Below are positions 48,225 through 58,985 of a stretch of DNA of 64,000 nt, in pieces. Every line of letters begins with the position of its first letter. Position 1 is the stretch's first letter. This DNA comes from Epiperipatus broadwayi. Lineage: Eukaryota > Onychophora > Udeonychophora > Euonychophora > Peripatidae. The stretch is taken from contig JAQFVV010012423.1 of NCBI GenBank assembly GCA_028023455.1, positions 7,418,269-7,482,268 on the forward strand, in the 5' to 3' direction. The position numbers and the translations under genes are program-made. The notes beneath the pieces are model-generated. The model made no database searches. It saw only the letters and a list, made by a program, of their open reading frames with translations, and was not told the DNA's origin.

Positions 48225-50475
48225 AATAATATTAGCAAAGTTGGTTTCATCTTTGGAGATCAGTCATAAGATGTTTGAAATACTTTTGGATTTAAATTCC
48301 TTCTCCGATGCACATAGTTCTTGGAACGGTCACAGGAACTGCCAACAAAATATTTTTTAACCTGCCATCAGGCTGTAGAAACCCTCAAATATAAAAAAAT
48401 AATAATGTGTGGTTTCTGAAAGGTAATCAGATTTATTCTTCTCTTAACTGACTTATTTTGCAGACTATATATGTGCTAGCCTGTCTGATGACATCACACA
48501 TATTTGTGGTTACTGAAACATTTGGTAATTTATAAATTGCATTCCATTAGTGCATCTATATAAAATCTTTATTTTGAATTGACATTTTTTTTCTAAAATT
48601 TATTATTTAGTATGGTCTAAAATGATCTGGATTTTTTGGTAATTACAATGACTGATTAATGAGTCTTTGTTTTTATTCCCCCACATCGCTCACATTGACT
48701 TTGTCAACATTGATCTTTTATCTCTCTCATTAACTCTTTCATGTAAAATAAGACAAGTTGATCTTAAATAATATACAAGAAAACAAATTTTCATGCAGAA
48801 AATACAAATTATTTAAAGACACAATATATCTGTAAATGTTAATACTTTTGTATCGTACATACATGCACATACTCATCTATATTCAAATATATAAAACATG
48901 CTTCTCAAAAACAATCTAAATGATCTGAAAACTATAGATTGTTAATATCATTAGTATTAAAATTTATAAAATAAATTAGTAATGACAATTATTAAAATCA
49001 AAGCATCATTAAAGAAAGAATATTATAATCTATTAGATATAAATTAACTTTAAAAAAGGTTAATAAGCAAACTTAGAAAAATGATTTATAGAGTTTATGT
49101 CTACAAACAACTATTTATATGTGCTTTAAAATTCTAACTTTTAAGTACAACTACTAAACCATTCAAAGTATATATTATCCTTTTTACTAATACAAAGTTA
49201 GAAACAAATATTTCTCCCACTCTCCTTATGAGGCTTTTGGGTACTTGGTCATGTAGGGTTTGAACTCAATGCCCTACAGCTTCCCCCTTCTATAAAAAAG
49301 TAAATGTGATGATGATTTTTTTAAATTTTATGCACACACTATTGCAATTTAGTCTCACAACTAAATTGGAATGTGTATACTAGATATACATTATCAGGTT
49401 ACTATTTTTTTTATATTTTTTTTTTTAAAAAGCAAATACTGAGAATTCTACAAAATGTGCAAAATACAGTTTAAACATAGAAATAGTAAATATAATTTTA
49501 CATAATGCAAAGAGATATCTTAGCCAGTTTTGTCATTTAGTAACAGATATGCAAAAATTTAAGCATTGGCATTTAAAGCCCAAATACTTGGTGTTTTTTA
49601 ATTAAAATAAATCTATCTGCTTTGTCTTCAGGTACTTTTCTTTACTATAAAAGAAACTTTGTGAACATAGATGTTATCTGCTCTTTGTGAAGGTAGCAAA
49701 ATAGATCATGTCATTTTTTTTTTTTTTTTACAAAAGTCCTTCCTTACATACATATTGTTGTATAATCTGCTCTTTAACTTCTTCAAAATATCAACTTCCA
49801 TAGTTTTAGTTCACAGTGGATTATTGCCTAATATTAAAATTATTGTTCATAATTTTTATTCCTTGTTTTCTGAGATATTTCTGTTTCATTTCAACATCTC
49901 TGAAACTACAATTTTTAGTTTACAATAAATTAAATAATATCAGAGACTAGGTGCATGCACTTATTGATATAACCTGAAGCTTCCTTCCATTATTATTAGC
50001 ACTACTATAGTTGTCAGTGTTAATATTTTTTTATTTTTAAATGAATTCTTTGTGGGAACAAAGAAAAGACATATAACAGGGATGAAATATGTTTGTTTGT
50101 TTTCTATTATATAACAATAACAAATTGTATATATTAACTTCTTTATATATTATAATCATTAACATTATATATATTATTATACCTGGTTTTTTAATAAATA
50201 ATTTTGTATAAAATACTCTATATAATTTAAACTGCTTTAAAACTATAAGAAAAATTCATAAAATTTAATGAAATAATAAATTTTAAAAAAAGTTATTAGT
50301 GTGATTGTATAAATAAATGTATAAAAAAGTAGAATTTTTCACAATATTTATGTCGAAAACTTTCCACGGTGTTAGAAAACATCTCTTCAATTACTGGCAG
50401 AGCCTGCAAATATAAGTACTGTAGGATTATCATATATCCATGATTTTGTTTCAAACCCATTCATGAATAGTACCA
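48225..50475. other. AT-rich non-coding stretch, nothing recognised
   Basis: The frame at 49671-49928 spans a T run and has no motif. No other feature was supported. Confidence 0.5.
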
Positions 50476-50479
50476 AATA

Positions 50480-50657
50480 TTATATATGTTTTTAGACATA
50501 AATATGTTTATATATATTTATTAGTGCAAATGTCAAATCAGTGGAGACACCCTTGCCAGAGTGTTAATACATATATATTTTTAGACATAAATATGTTTAT
50601 ATATATTTATTAGTGCAAATGTCAAATCAGTGGAGACACCCTTGCCAGAGTGTTAAT
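50480..50657 (+). repeat. Recent tandem duplication, 89-bp period
   Basis: TTTTTAGACATAAATATGTT at 50489 recurs identically at 50578. The following 60 bp, through GTGGAGACACCCTTGCCAGA to GTGTTAATA, are identical by eye. The copies differ only at their AT-rich edges, so the duplication is young. Confidence 0.85.
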
Positions 50658-50848
50658 AACATAATTGAAGTAGTGCCCATTTTCACTATATTAATATTCA
50701 AGCACAAGTGCATGTGCGGCGCAACTGCTCCCAAAAGCTGTTAATACAAATACAAATAGCTAACTAAAATATTAAAACAGCTGAGCGCTTTCAAAGAATC
50801 TTGCCTTCATAATCATAGCTTGCTTATGTTTAAATTTATGCAAATATG

Positions 50849-51301
50849 CTAATTCCATCTTTTTGATAGAGAAAAACACATGTCCTTTCTGTTTATGACA
50901 TCGCTGTCGCGAGAGATAAATAAAGCCTCTTTGATCTTTCTTTTGAGGTAATGTCTCTCTCTACATACGATGGTAGGATTGTCCGGAATGCACTCGTGGT
51001 GACTTGTGCACTGGTGCTGATAAAAAACTGAATAAGTAGAAGGATCGTTGCGAGCTCTATTGTACGAATACTTGTGCTGTGCCAATCGTGTGGCCAAAGA
51101 TGCTCTGCTTTCCCCATAATATGTGCCTTTGCAATAGTTATTTGGACAAGCAATGTTATATACTGTATGAAGGGTCTGTAACAGTGGATTTTGATCTTTG
51201 GTATTGTTAATTAGATTGTTAGAATTTGGAGGGGTTCGAAAACAGAGCTGATATTTGTTGTTAAGGATGGAATGTAGTTTCTTGTGTAAATTGGGTATGT
51301 A
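50849..51301 (-). pseudogene. Penelope-like element C-terminal fragment with GIY-YIG endonuclease
   Basis: A 150-codon open frame on the minus strand carries the PLE signature. NLHKKLHSILNNKYQLCFRT and PPNSNN match the linker after the RT, where relatives read ..F..PPNL..LLV. Then TVYNIACPNNYCKGTYYGES is the GIY-YIG core, here reading VYN and YYGES with the paired Cys residues; RASLATRLAQHKYSYNRARN is the R...R...H helix. NPTIVCRERHYLKRKIKEAL holds the catalytic-type Glu in RE.HY.KR..EA. The terminus LSKRWN precedes the stop. In PLEs this domain nicks DNA to prime reverse transcription. No initiation codon or RT is attached (a stop lies just upstream), so it is a truncated insertion whose last 150 codons happen to remain open. 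Confidence 0.85.
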
Positions 51302-51520
51302 TTAATATGTATATATATTGGATTAGTAATTAATGTCTTCAAATATGTGTTTGCTCGCTGTGAAGCTGATGTAAAATTGATAATTATAAATAACATCTTA
51401 AATGCATGATTATAAATAAATGAAACATTAAGGTATAGAAATTATCATTACTTATATATTAAGTAGATATTAAATTTAATGAGTGTATCTATATATGGTT
51501 AAATGGAAATAAAATAATTA
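51302..51520. other. Short AT-rich gap, nothing recognised
   Basis: On the minus strand this is directly upstream of the PLE frame, but no RT motif is readable. Confidence 0.4.
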
Positions 51521-51524
51521 AGTT

Positions 51525-51640
51525 GAATGGTTGTTCATAAGAAGTTCAATCACCAAAAATGATAGATGTGAACTGTGATCCATGAATTTTGAGCTCTTAA
51601 GTTTGCTATTCAACCATTGCACTAAAATGCAGGGCATAAA
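51525..51640 (-). repeat. Diverged tRNA-SINE, minus strand
   Basis: On the minus strand: head CTGCATTTTAGTGCAATGG, body with AATTCATGGATCACAGTTCA, then GATTGAACTTCTTATGAACA. It is the same family and order as the 11.8-kb units. Confidence 0.7.
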
Positions 51641-51644
51641 AATA

Positions 51645-53825
51645 AAAGAATAAGTAATATATTAAATGCTTTATGCAATTTATTGTGGTGAATTCAAAGG
51701 CAGCATTGTTTCTGATTGATTCTTGGCACAGCAAAATTAAAAAATAAATAAATTTCAGTTTGGATAATTTAATAGAATTAATTTATCATTTAAATAATCT
51801 AAACGTTACATGTTGCATGACTTCCATACAATAAGTAGGCAAAAGAACAAGTAGTGATTTTCTCACTTATAAAGTAAATTTGTGTAATATATATATTACT
51901 TTTATTTTTAAAAAAAAATAAAGTGAAGACTTATAAATGTGGTAAGGTTAAAAAAGAAAAAATATATTTTTAATTGGAAAGAAAAAAATAGTTTGGCATT
52001 TTGCCACTTGATATATTAACAGTATATTTCTAAATTACATTTTTTTAAAAAAAACTTCCATATCTTTATCTGAAACTTGAAACTTGTTAAAATATGTCAG
52101 GTATTATCTTCTTTTGACAGATTTTGTATTGTGAAAGAAAAGTGTGAATTTCAATGTCCTCACCTGCTTGTTTACCGACAATAAACTTGAAAAGAAAAGT
52201 ATCTCTTTATTCTTAAACTAATAAAATCATTCAAATATATTCCAAAATGAATTTAATTTTCATTTTTGAATATTTTACAGATGTTAGAATTTTATTTACT
52301 TTGTTCAATTGCATAATCTGATTTTTGCTTAATCACTATAGAAAATTTTCTTTTTATTCATTGTGGCAAAATACTTTACTGAAAAGAGTCAATTATTGTT
52401 CAGCATATATATGCTTTCATCAGAAAATGTAAGGGCAGACAATACAATAATACATTTCACATTGAATTTTAAATATGGGTACAATGCACCAATGGAAGTT
52501 CATATATCGATATATTGTTATCGTAGATATCATAGAAAGCATGAAAAGAAATATTAGACCTGAGTTTAAAAGTTAAACTGGTAGTTATAATTAATTGGAC
52601 TATCATTTTTCAAATCTGAACTGTTTAATGTTTTAAAATTAACACTACTTTAAGCTTATGCCAGGTTCGTTAAAAATGAGAAGAAAAAATTCATAGAACT
52701 ATCTGTGGTTGAAAATCATTATTTACCATTAGGAACTTATGGACATTTTCAACCTCAAAAGCACAAAACTATAGCAGTTTCTAAACATCAGCAAACAAAT
52801 ACTTTCATGACAATCAGAACAATCACAAACAGAGCATTCAGAATCATACTATCATTTCACAGTGTTTTTTTTTCTAATGACTGTTGTAGTATGGAAACAA
52901 TAGTGTTATGTGTCTAATTGTTTATGAAAGAATGGAAGCATGTTATATTGAATTATTAATACCTATGTACTCAGGCATCTATAATTCAGTTTATGTTTAG
53001 TTAACAATAGGGGAATAACTAATTGATAAATTTAAGATTCTTTTGATTTGAAAAGTGATTTATCATAATGTGTAATTTATAAATTCATTGTGTAATCAAA
53101 AATCTCGTATACTTTCATTGACATGTTTGTTTTAAACTTTTAATATTATTTGTCTTTTCAATTTCTTATTTACTTTACCAAAGAAAACAAAGCATTGCTA
53201 CTTCATATGGGCTGAATAATTTGATAGCCATTGGCATGGGCAATACATAATAGCTCTAAACTCTCCCTTAAAATTTTTCTTTTCTTTATCATAACTGTCC
53301 ATCTGTATTTGATACAAGGTCATTTAAATTTGACATTATTAAGTAGATTTTTCTGCCATACAAATGCCAATATAGTTTCTTCATTAACAATTAATTATTT
53401 TACCATAGAAATCTTTGAATAACTTACTTATTTTAAATAATAATATACAATTGTGCAAGTCAACTACTTTTTTAGAATGAAAATATATACTGTTCTGAAA
53501 AAACGTAGGTCTACATGAAGAACATACAGTTTATTGTTACATTTTTTAAAACTAAAAAACTAAAAATAATAATAATAATAAAACAATCTCAATGAACAAT
53601 TCAAGATTTATGTGTACATTTCTTTATACCACTAAACATCACATTTCATTATCAAATAAAACCATTTTATTAACAATATAAATGAAGAACATAAAGTTTT
53701 ATTTTAAAATTAATTTTTTTAAAAAAGTATTTATTGGAACATGCAAAAATGTTTCATCTTTATCTTTTTGTCAGAAGTATATTCTCTTATTCTTCTTTTT
53801 TACTTTCTTTGCATATCTTCATATA
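51645..53825. other. AT-rich non-coding stretch, nothing recognised
   Basis: Frames of 60-70 codons at 52363-52557, 52705-52917 and 53231-53422 have no motif. Confidence 0.5.
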
Positions 53826-53830
53826 ATCAT

Positions 53831-54080
53831 ATATATATATTGCTTATAACACTTCTTTCATATACACTTCAATGCAAACCAATTTTCTTAAAAACTTCTT
53901 TATTTTCCTTACAGTTTCGACCGTCCAGCAGTTTTCATCAGAGCTCTAATCTTCTCTGCTAAAGAGCTCTGGTGAAGACTGCTGAACAGTCGAAATTATA
54001 AGGAAAATAAAGAAGTTTTTAAGAAAATTTGTTTGCATTGAAGTGTATATGAAAGAAGTGTTATAAGCAATATATATATA
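53831..54080. repeat. Foldback element, arms 117 nt, with hammerhead-like core
   Basis: The left arm (53831-53947) and right arm (53964-54080) are inverted with few mismatches around a short AT-rich loop. Landmarks are TTGCTTATAACACTTCTTTC, TTAAAAACTTCTTTATTTTC and CAGAGCTCT. The plus strand at about 53967-53996 reads CTGGTGAAGACTG, a CTGAA loop, then CAGTCGAAAT; the minus strand of the other arm reads CTGATGAAAACTG ... GGTCGAAACT. This CUGRUGA - stem - CGAAA layout resembles the hammerhead-type motif reported in PLE terminal repeats. The extra A between CUGRUGA and the stem makes catalysis uncertain. Confidence 0.8.
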
Positions 54081-55303
54081 CGATCTTTAGCTATTTGTCT
54101 ATTTTTTAAACTATTTATAAACCTATATTTTATGTATGTATAGTATGCTGAATCTTAGATTTATGGATTAGTTATCCCAGTATTATTTCTTGAGATGAAA
54201 CCAGTGTTTTAAAGAAATAATTAAACATAAAATAGAATGTATATGCCTAAGTATATTAATACTGGAAACATTATTTTCACTTTATTGGCTCTGTAAGTGT
54301 TTATGTTAGTTTATCATCAAATGAAATCAACCATATTGATTGCCTTTTTACATGTTAAAATTAGTAATATAATTATCATGATTTGGACTACTAATTTACT
54401 TTTTGAACATTTCCATATTTTCATGGAGTTCAATCGTCATTCCACTTCATAGACAGATCATAGCTGCAGACTAGTTATAAACATTTTGAGCAGGGATGTA
54501 TAGATTTTCACAGGCAAAGACTACTTGTAATTTTCTTCAAGTATCATGGTTCACCATCTATATACTGCACTGTAAATAATTTTGAATAATATCAAGGATA
54601 TTACAAATAACATGAAATTTGTTATCAAAAAATTCTATGCACAACAAAAAATCATTATAAAATATAAATTACAAATAGAGGTATGAAAAATTATTAAATT
54701 GTCAAAGATTTGCTTTACATGCTGTCTGACAATCTTAAATATCTGGATATATACTTATTAATTATTATTCTTGAATGGGATTCTAGTCTTCTGTGAGAGG
54801 GAAAAGGGATTTTTGATTTAAATTCATTCATTGTCAAAAATGTATATTTGCATATGTAGATAGCCCTACATGGTAATGTTAAATTAAATGCTAATTTCCC
54901 CTAAAATTTGAATACTATTCATTAGACCAGATCCAAACTGTGTGCTTTTAAAGTTATGTTATTTGCAGCAAAATAATTTTATTTTTCTCTACAGATAAAG
55001 AAGATGTATTATTTATATTTTCAATCATTTTTGTTCTATATGACTATTGCCAAATAGATAACTCGTGCTCTAGTTTTGTAAATTCTTTGGAAATGGCTCT
55101 CATATTCAGATTAAAGAATTATTTGTTTATAATATTTATTTTTGATTAATGTACTTCCATTTTTTGACTAATTCACCAGAAATATTTTTGAATTTTTTCT
55201 ACTCATTCTTCCCAACTGGATATATAACAGCTTTAACTTATTTTTAAATAGCATATCCAATCATTTCAGTTATTGTTTTGTTTCTGCCATGCAATTATTA
55301 TAT
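54081..55303. other. AT-rich non-coding stretch, nothing recognised
   Basis: No gene or terminus was seen before the LTR element. Confidence 0.5.
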
Positions 55304-57233
55304 TGTAATGGATGTTTAAGACACCATTACAAAAATTATACTTTTATAGGGGTAAAGAAAATAAAATAGATTTTTATTTAAGATTTCATTTGTAAAACTT
55401 GATTAAAAGTTTTTTTTAATGCTTGTACTAATATATATGTATGTGCGTGGGAATTATATTTTAATACTGCAGTTATATTTGGTTTTTAATTTTGATTTTA
55501 AAAAAGAAAAAGAAAACTAAGATTACTTTTTTGTTAAATTTATGTAAAAGTAAAGTGTACAAATAGATTGCTTTTCAGATTTGGGGATTTAGATTGATAA
55601 GGCTAATTAAAAAAAAAGAAAACAAAAAGAAAATAATTTTTCATTAGTTAATTCCTAGATCTGTAAAGGGCAATTTATTTCGTTAATTAGATAACTATTG
55701 TTATTTACATCGAGAATTTTTAAATTTTAATTAAAAAAGAAAAAGTTTGGTAATTGGTTTAAGAGATATGATTCAGATATAACAGGCTGAATCAGGATTG
55801 GATTATCTTGGACTAGCTTTCAATACTGGCATCAGCTAGAATACTGGCACCAGCGCAAAGAGACCGACACCAACTCTGACAGGAGAATTGCACGATTCCT
55901 GCCAAAATACTTGAAAAGAACGATTCCTGCATATTCTGAAAGCTGATCCAGTAATTATTCTACCTAGAATGAACATTCAACCTACAGCAAGAATATTTTC
56001 TTTACCATGATGTGCTAAGCTTCTAGCCAGGACAGGTCCGGACGTCCTGTGTCTCCATTAACTGCCTACAATGCCATAAGAACCGGCTCCAAAGAAACCA
56101 CTAACCAACTCGCCCAAGCCTACCGTCAGTGAATCCAGAGCAACGGACTAACCTAAGAAGTCTAGTGCACTAGCTTTTAAATAAATTATTAAGGTACCTT
56201 ACATTTTTGCAATTTAAATAATGTTATCTTAGATTTGTTCCCTTTTTAAATATAAATGTTTTTTTTTAAGTTGTATATTATGTAATTCGTTTTCTGTGTG
56301 CTTGATAATTTTTTTTTTCTTTTAATGAGTGCTAATTTCAAACCTATTACTGTCCGTCCTATTTAAGTCTTAGTAAGTAAGATAGTAGCTTATTTTAATC
56401 TCACATTCCTTGTCGTTACAGAGCGCAGTCTGGATATTACAGACTAATTTAATTGGCTTTTGGCTTGTGACCCATTTTTATTAGCCGTACTTATGTCGCG
56501 ACCTTAATTATTAGTAATAGACGATTACAAAATATAATAGTCTTTAGTTTTATTTCCTAAAGCTTCCAATTCATTTATTAGGGGCACGTACGATCGTTTT
56601 AACCCTTTCTATAGGTAGATCGTGAGCTCCTAGCCTGTCTCACTCAGAGGGAGGTCAATCGATTGAAAGTAATAACTTTCAACACTCTTTTTATTATTAA
56701 TGTTTTGGAAGCTACCTTCGCATTTCTTCTGTTTCGACATAAGTTTGCATAAATCTCAAATACGGAGATCCAGCCTTTTCCTAACTATGGGTTATAAGCA
56801 GGAAGCTACCCCCCTTCTTATGTGAGATCACTGAATACTTGCTAATACTTCTGCTACTGTCAGTATTTTGCACTCTTTCATGCACAGGAAATCGCTCTCA
56901 AAGCCATATAAATATTTAAATTCAATTTTGACGAATGTACATGTAGTACATATTTTAGGTGGGCTTTAAAGATTATAATTTAGATTTCTGTTTACTTAAC
57001 CATGCTACTAATAAAATTATTTATTTATTTACTTAGTTGATTTTGTTTTCTGTTGCTATCTTTTCAATTTTCCGAACAAAACGTATAAGTTCTCATTTGC
57101 TTGATTGAGCTAGTCCGGCGCATTCGATTTGCATATCCTGTAACCCCTTAAAAATAAATGTCTAGTTCCAAATTTCGGACTAGTGGCGCCCTGGCGGTCA
57201 GTTTATGCAAGTCTAAAGCTTTTGTCCGGTATA
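55304..57233 (+). repeat. 5' LTR (1,930 bp)
   Basis: It begins with a small inverted repeat (TGTAATGG ... CCATTACA within 28 bp) and ends CCGGTATA. A GC-richer island lies at about 55790-56160. TATTTAAG at 56360 is a possible TATA-like box and AATAAA at 57152-57157 a possible polyadenylation signal, which would place R near the 3' end. It contains no long open frame. Confidence 0.9.
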
Positions 57234-57248
57234 TAGGATAGTAATTTT

Positions 57249-57270
57249 TGGCGCAACCAAGCGTGGGAGC
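57249..57270 (+). other. Probable primer-binding site
   Basis: TGGCGCAACCAAGCGTGGGA begins 15 bp after the LTR end. TGGCGC... is the usual start of retroelement primer sites complementary to a tRNA 3' end (TGG pairs with CCA). The tRNA species is not assigned. The extra 15-bp spacing is longer than usual. Confidence 0.6.
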
Positions 57271-57634
57271 CGATATTAAAACTTTACGTGAGATGTTTTG
57301 TTCGGATGGTTGGGAAAAATAAACAGAAACAGTAGGCAAAAATAGGTGAAATAAAGTTAGTGGTAGAATAGAAGTTGATGGAAAGATGCAGGTAGTTTCG
57401 GATCTGTCCGGATTTAATGTTTTGATATTCAAAAAGAGTTTATTAATTAGTTCGTCGTTCGTAAAGTTTTTTTTTAAAAAAGTAAAGAGTTTAAGTTTGC
57501 TTTGTAAAAATAAAATAAAGTTAGTTGTTGAAGATTAAAAAAAAAACCCGTTAATAAACAGATTTAAAAGAAAAGTTCTGTTGGTAATTTGAAAAAAATA
57601 ATTAGATTGCACCGGGGCTAAGTTTATTTTGAAA

Positions 57635-58537
57635 ATGGAAGCTAAAGAAGAAAACGATAGGGAGGTAGGTTGGGAAGAGAGCCCAGTTTCATTTAAACAC
57701 CCCCAGATAGTACAAAAAGAAGAGAGCGAGACACAGACGATGATGAAGATGATGATAGAGTTGATAATAGAAATGAAACAAACTCAGCAAGCCGAGATGA
57801 AAGAAATACGACAGGAGTTGCTGGAAATGAAACAAAATATAACAAAACAAAATCTAGAAATAAAACGGAGTCAACAAACAATACTGGAGGAGCTGAGAGC
57901 AGAAATGAAAGGAATGAGACAGGAAATATTGAAGACAGTTGACAAAAATCAGGCAGCTATAGACGCCATAGAGAAAGATTCGAATAAGGAGGTTCAGAAA
58001 GTTGAAATAGTAAAGGAAGAGGCAAAAGACATGAAAGATGAATTAGAACAGGATAGCGTTAGAACAGGCAAGGTAGAAATAGAGATAGAAGTTGGTAGAG
58101 AGTGGATGCAGATAGGTGGTGAGATAGAAAATGCAGATCAAAAGACAGAGTTTCTGCAAGAAACTAAAAATAAATTGGTTAAAATATCTAGTGGTTGTGA
58201 ATATGAATTTGAAAAGAAGAGAGTTAAGAAAAAAGTTAAGGAGTATGATTTTAAGGCAGAGATAAAAGCTATCTATAGAGCAATTTTATTTGAAAAGACT
58301 ATAGAAGAGGGATTCGTTCCATTTCTTATTAACGAGGTGGGCTGTACTAAAGTGGGACACATTGAACAAATATATTTTGCTTGGCTAAAGGGTCGTAAGA
58401 TATACGAGCTACAAGATAAAACAAAACGAGAAAGAGACAAGGCAATAAATTATAAACAAGGGATAGATAGAAGGGGGAAAGGAACGTACATTAGAGAGTC
58501 AGTACGAATAAAGAAAGAACCGCCTGACCGAGCGTAA
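57635..58537 (+). CDS. Gag-like coiled-coil protein of the LTR element, 300 aa
   Basis: The start is the ATG at 57635, 402 bp inside the 5' LTR; an in-frame TTG two codons upstream is an unlikely start. The protein is highly charged and dominated by Glu, Lys and Gln. Residues about 28-110 form a strong heptad coiled coil with repeats such as EMKQTQQAEMKEIRQELLEM and LRAEMKGMRQEIL. A second acidic stretch covers residues about 115-165. The C-terminal ~100 residues (KVKEYDFKAEIKAIYRAILF onward) look globular and end in a basic, arginine-rich tail. There is no CCHC zinc knuckle and no Asp protease or RT motif. Position and composition suggest a Gag-like or RNA-packaging role, but I do not recognise the family. 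The frame is intact, so the product may be made. Codons are AT-rich like the surroundings. Confidence 0.7.
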   Translation: MEAKEENDREVGWEESPVSFKHPQIVQKEESETQTMMKMMIELIIEMKQTQQAEMKEIRQELLEMKQNITKQNLEIKRSQQTILEELRAEMKGMRQEILKTVDKNQAAIDAIEKDSNKEVQKVEIVKEEAKDMKDELEQDSVRTGKVEIEIEVGREWMQIGGEIENADQKTEFLQETKNKLVKISSGCEYEFEKKRVKKKVKEYDFKAEIKAIYRAILFEKTIEEGFVPFLINEVGCTKVGHIEQIYFAWLKGRKIYELQDKTKRERDKAINYKQGIDRRGKGTYIRESVRIKKEPPDRA

Positions 58538-58985
58538 GTGATATTGATCGGACGTGATGCTAAAAAAAAAAAAAACCACAGAGGATTTGTAATTGGACTA
58601 CGAGTTGAGAATAGAAATTTATTTCGACGTAGGTGATAAGCCTGAATGAATTTTGTAAATAATATTATATAATTACAACTATATATGTGTGTGGTAAACA
58701 ATATTAGAGTTTATTATTTTAAATTATGTTTGTTTTTATTTAATAAAAAGTATAGTGTAAATCGTAATTGTATTACTTTGTTGTAAATAGTTATTTTAAT
58801 AGATCGCCAGTAATTCCTGAAAATTTATATTACTTACAAATGATTTAAAATAGTATTCGTTAGGGTAGTCGGACGGATTTGATTTTTTTTTTAAAGTGGG
58901 AACAAACTTAGAAAAAACTGGTTAGTGGTAAGCAGAGCAAAGTCAACTAAGTTTTTTTTTTTTTTTGTGATGACGGAGAGGCAGT
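58538..58985 (+). other. 3' interior of the LTR element, non-coding
   Basis: No frame with a retroelement motif. A 13-A run follows the stop and a 16-T run precedes GATGACGGAGAGGCAGT directly before the 3' LTR. That purine-leaning stretch may serve as the polypurine tract, but it is interrupted and short. Confidence 0.5.

Noticed and set aside
49230-49290. Possible tRNA from a B-box-like GGGTTTGAACTC
   Set aside because: No A box, anticodon arm or acceptor stem could be placed around it.
50893-51396. Alternative minus-strand frames of 86 and 61 codons
   Set aside because: They are out of frame with the PLE GIY-YIG reading, which explains the same bases with recognisable motifs.
57148-57432. 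Minus-strand 94-codon frame over the 5' LTR end
   Set aside because: It crosses the LTR/interior boundary and primer site, has no motif, and is antisense to the element.
58450-58701. Minus-strand 83-codon frame
   Set aside because: Antisense to the end of the Gag-like ORF and an A run.
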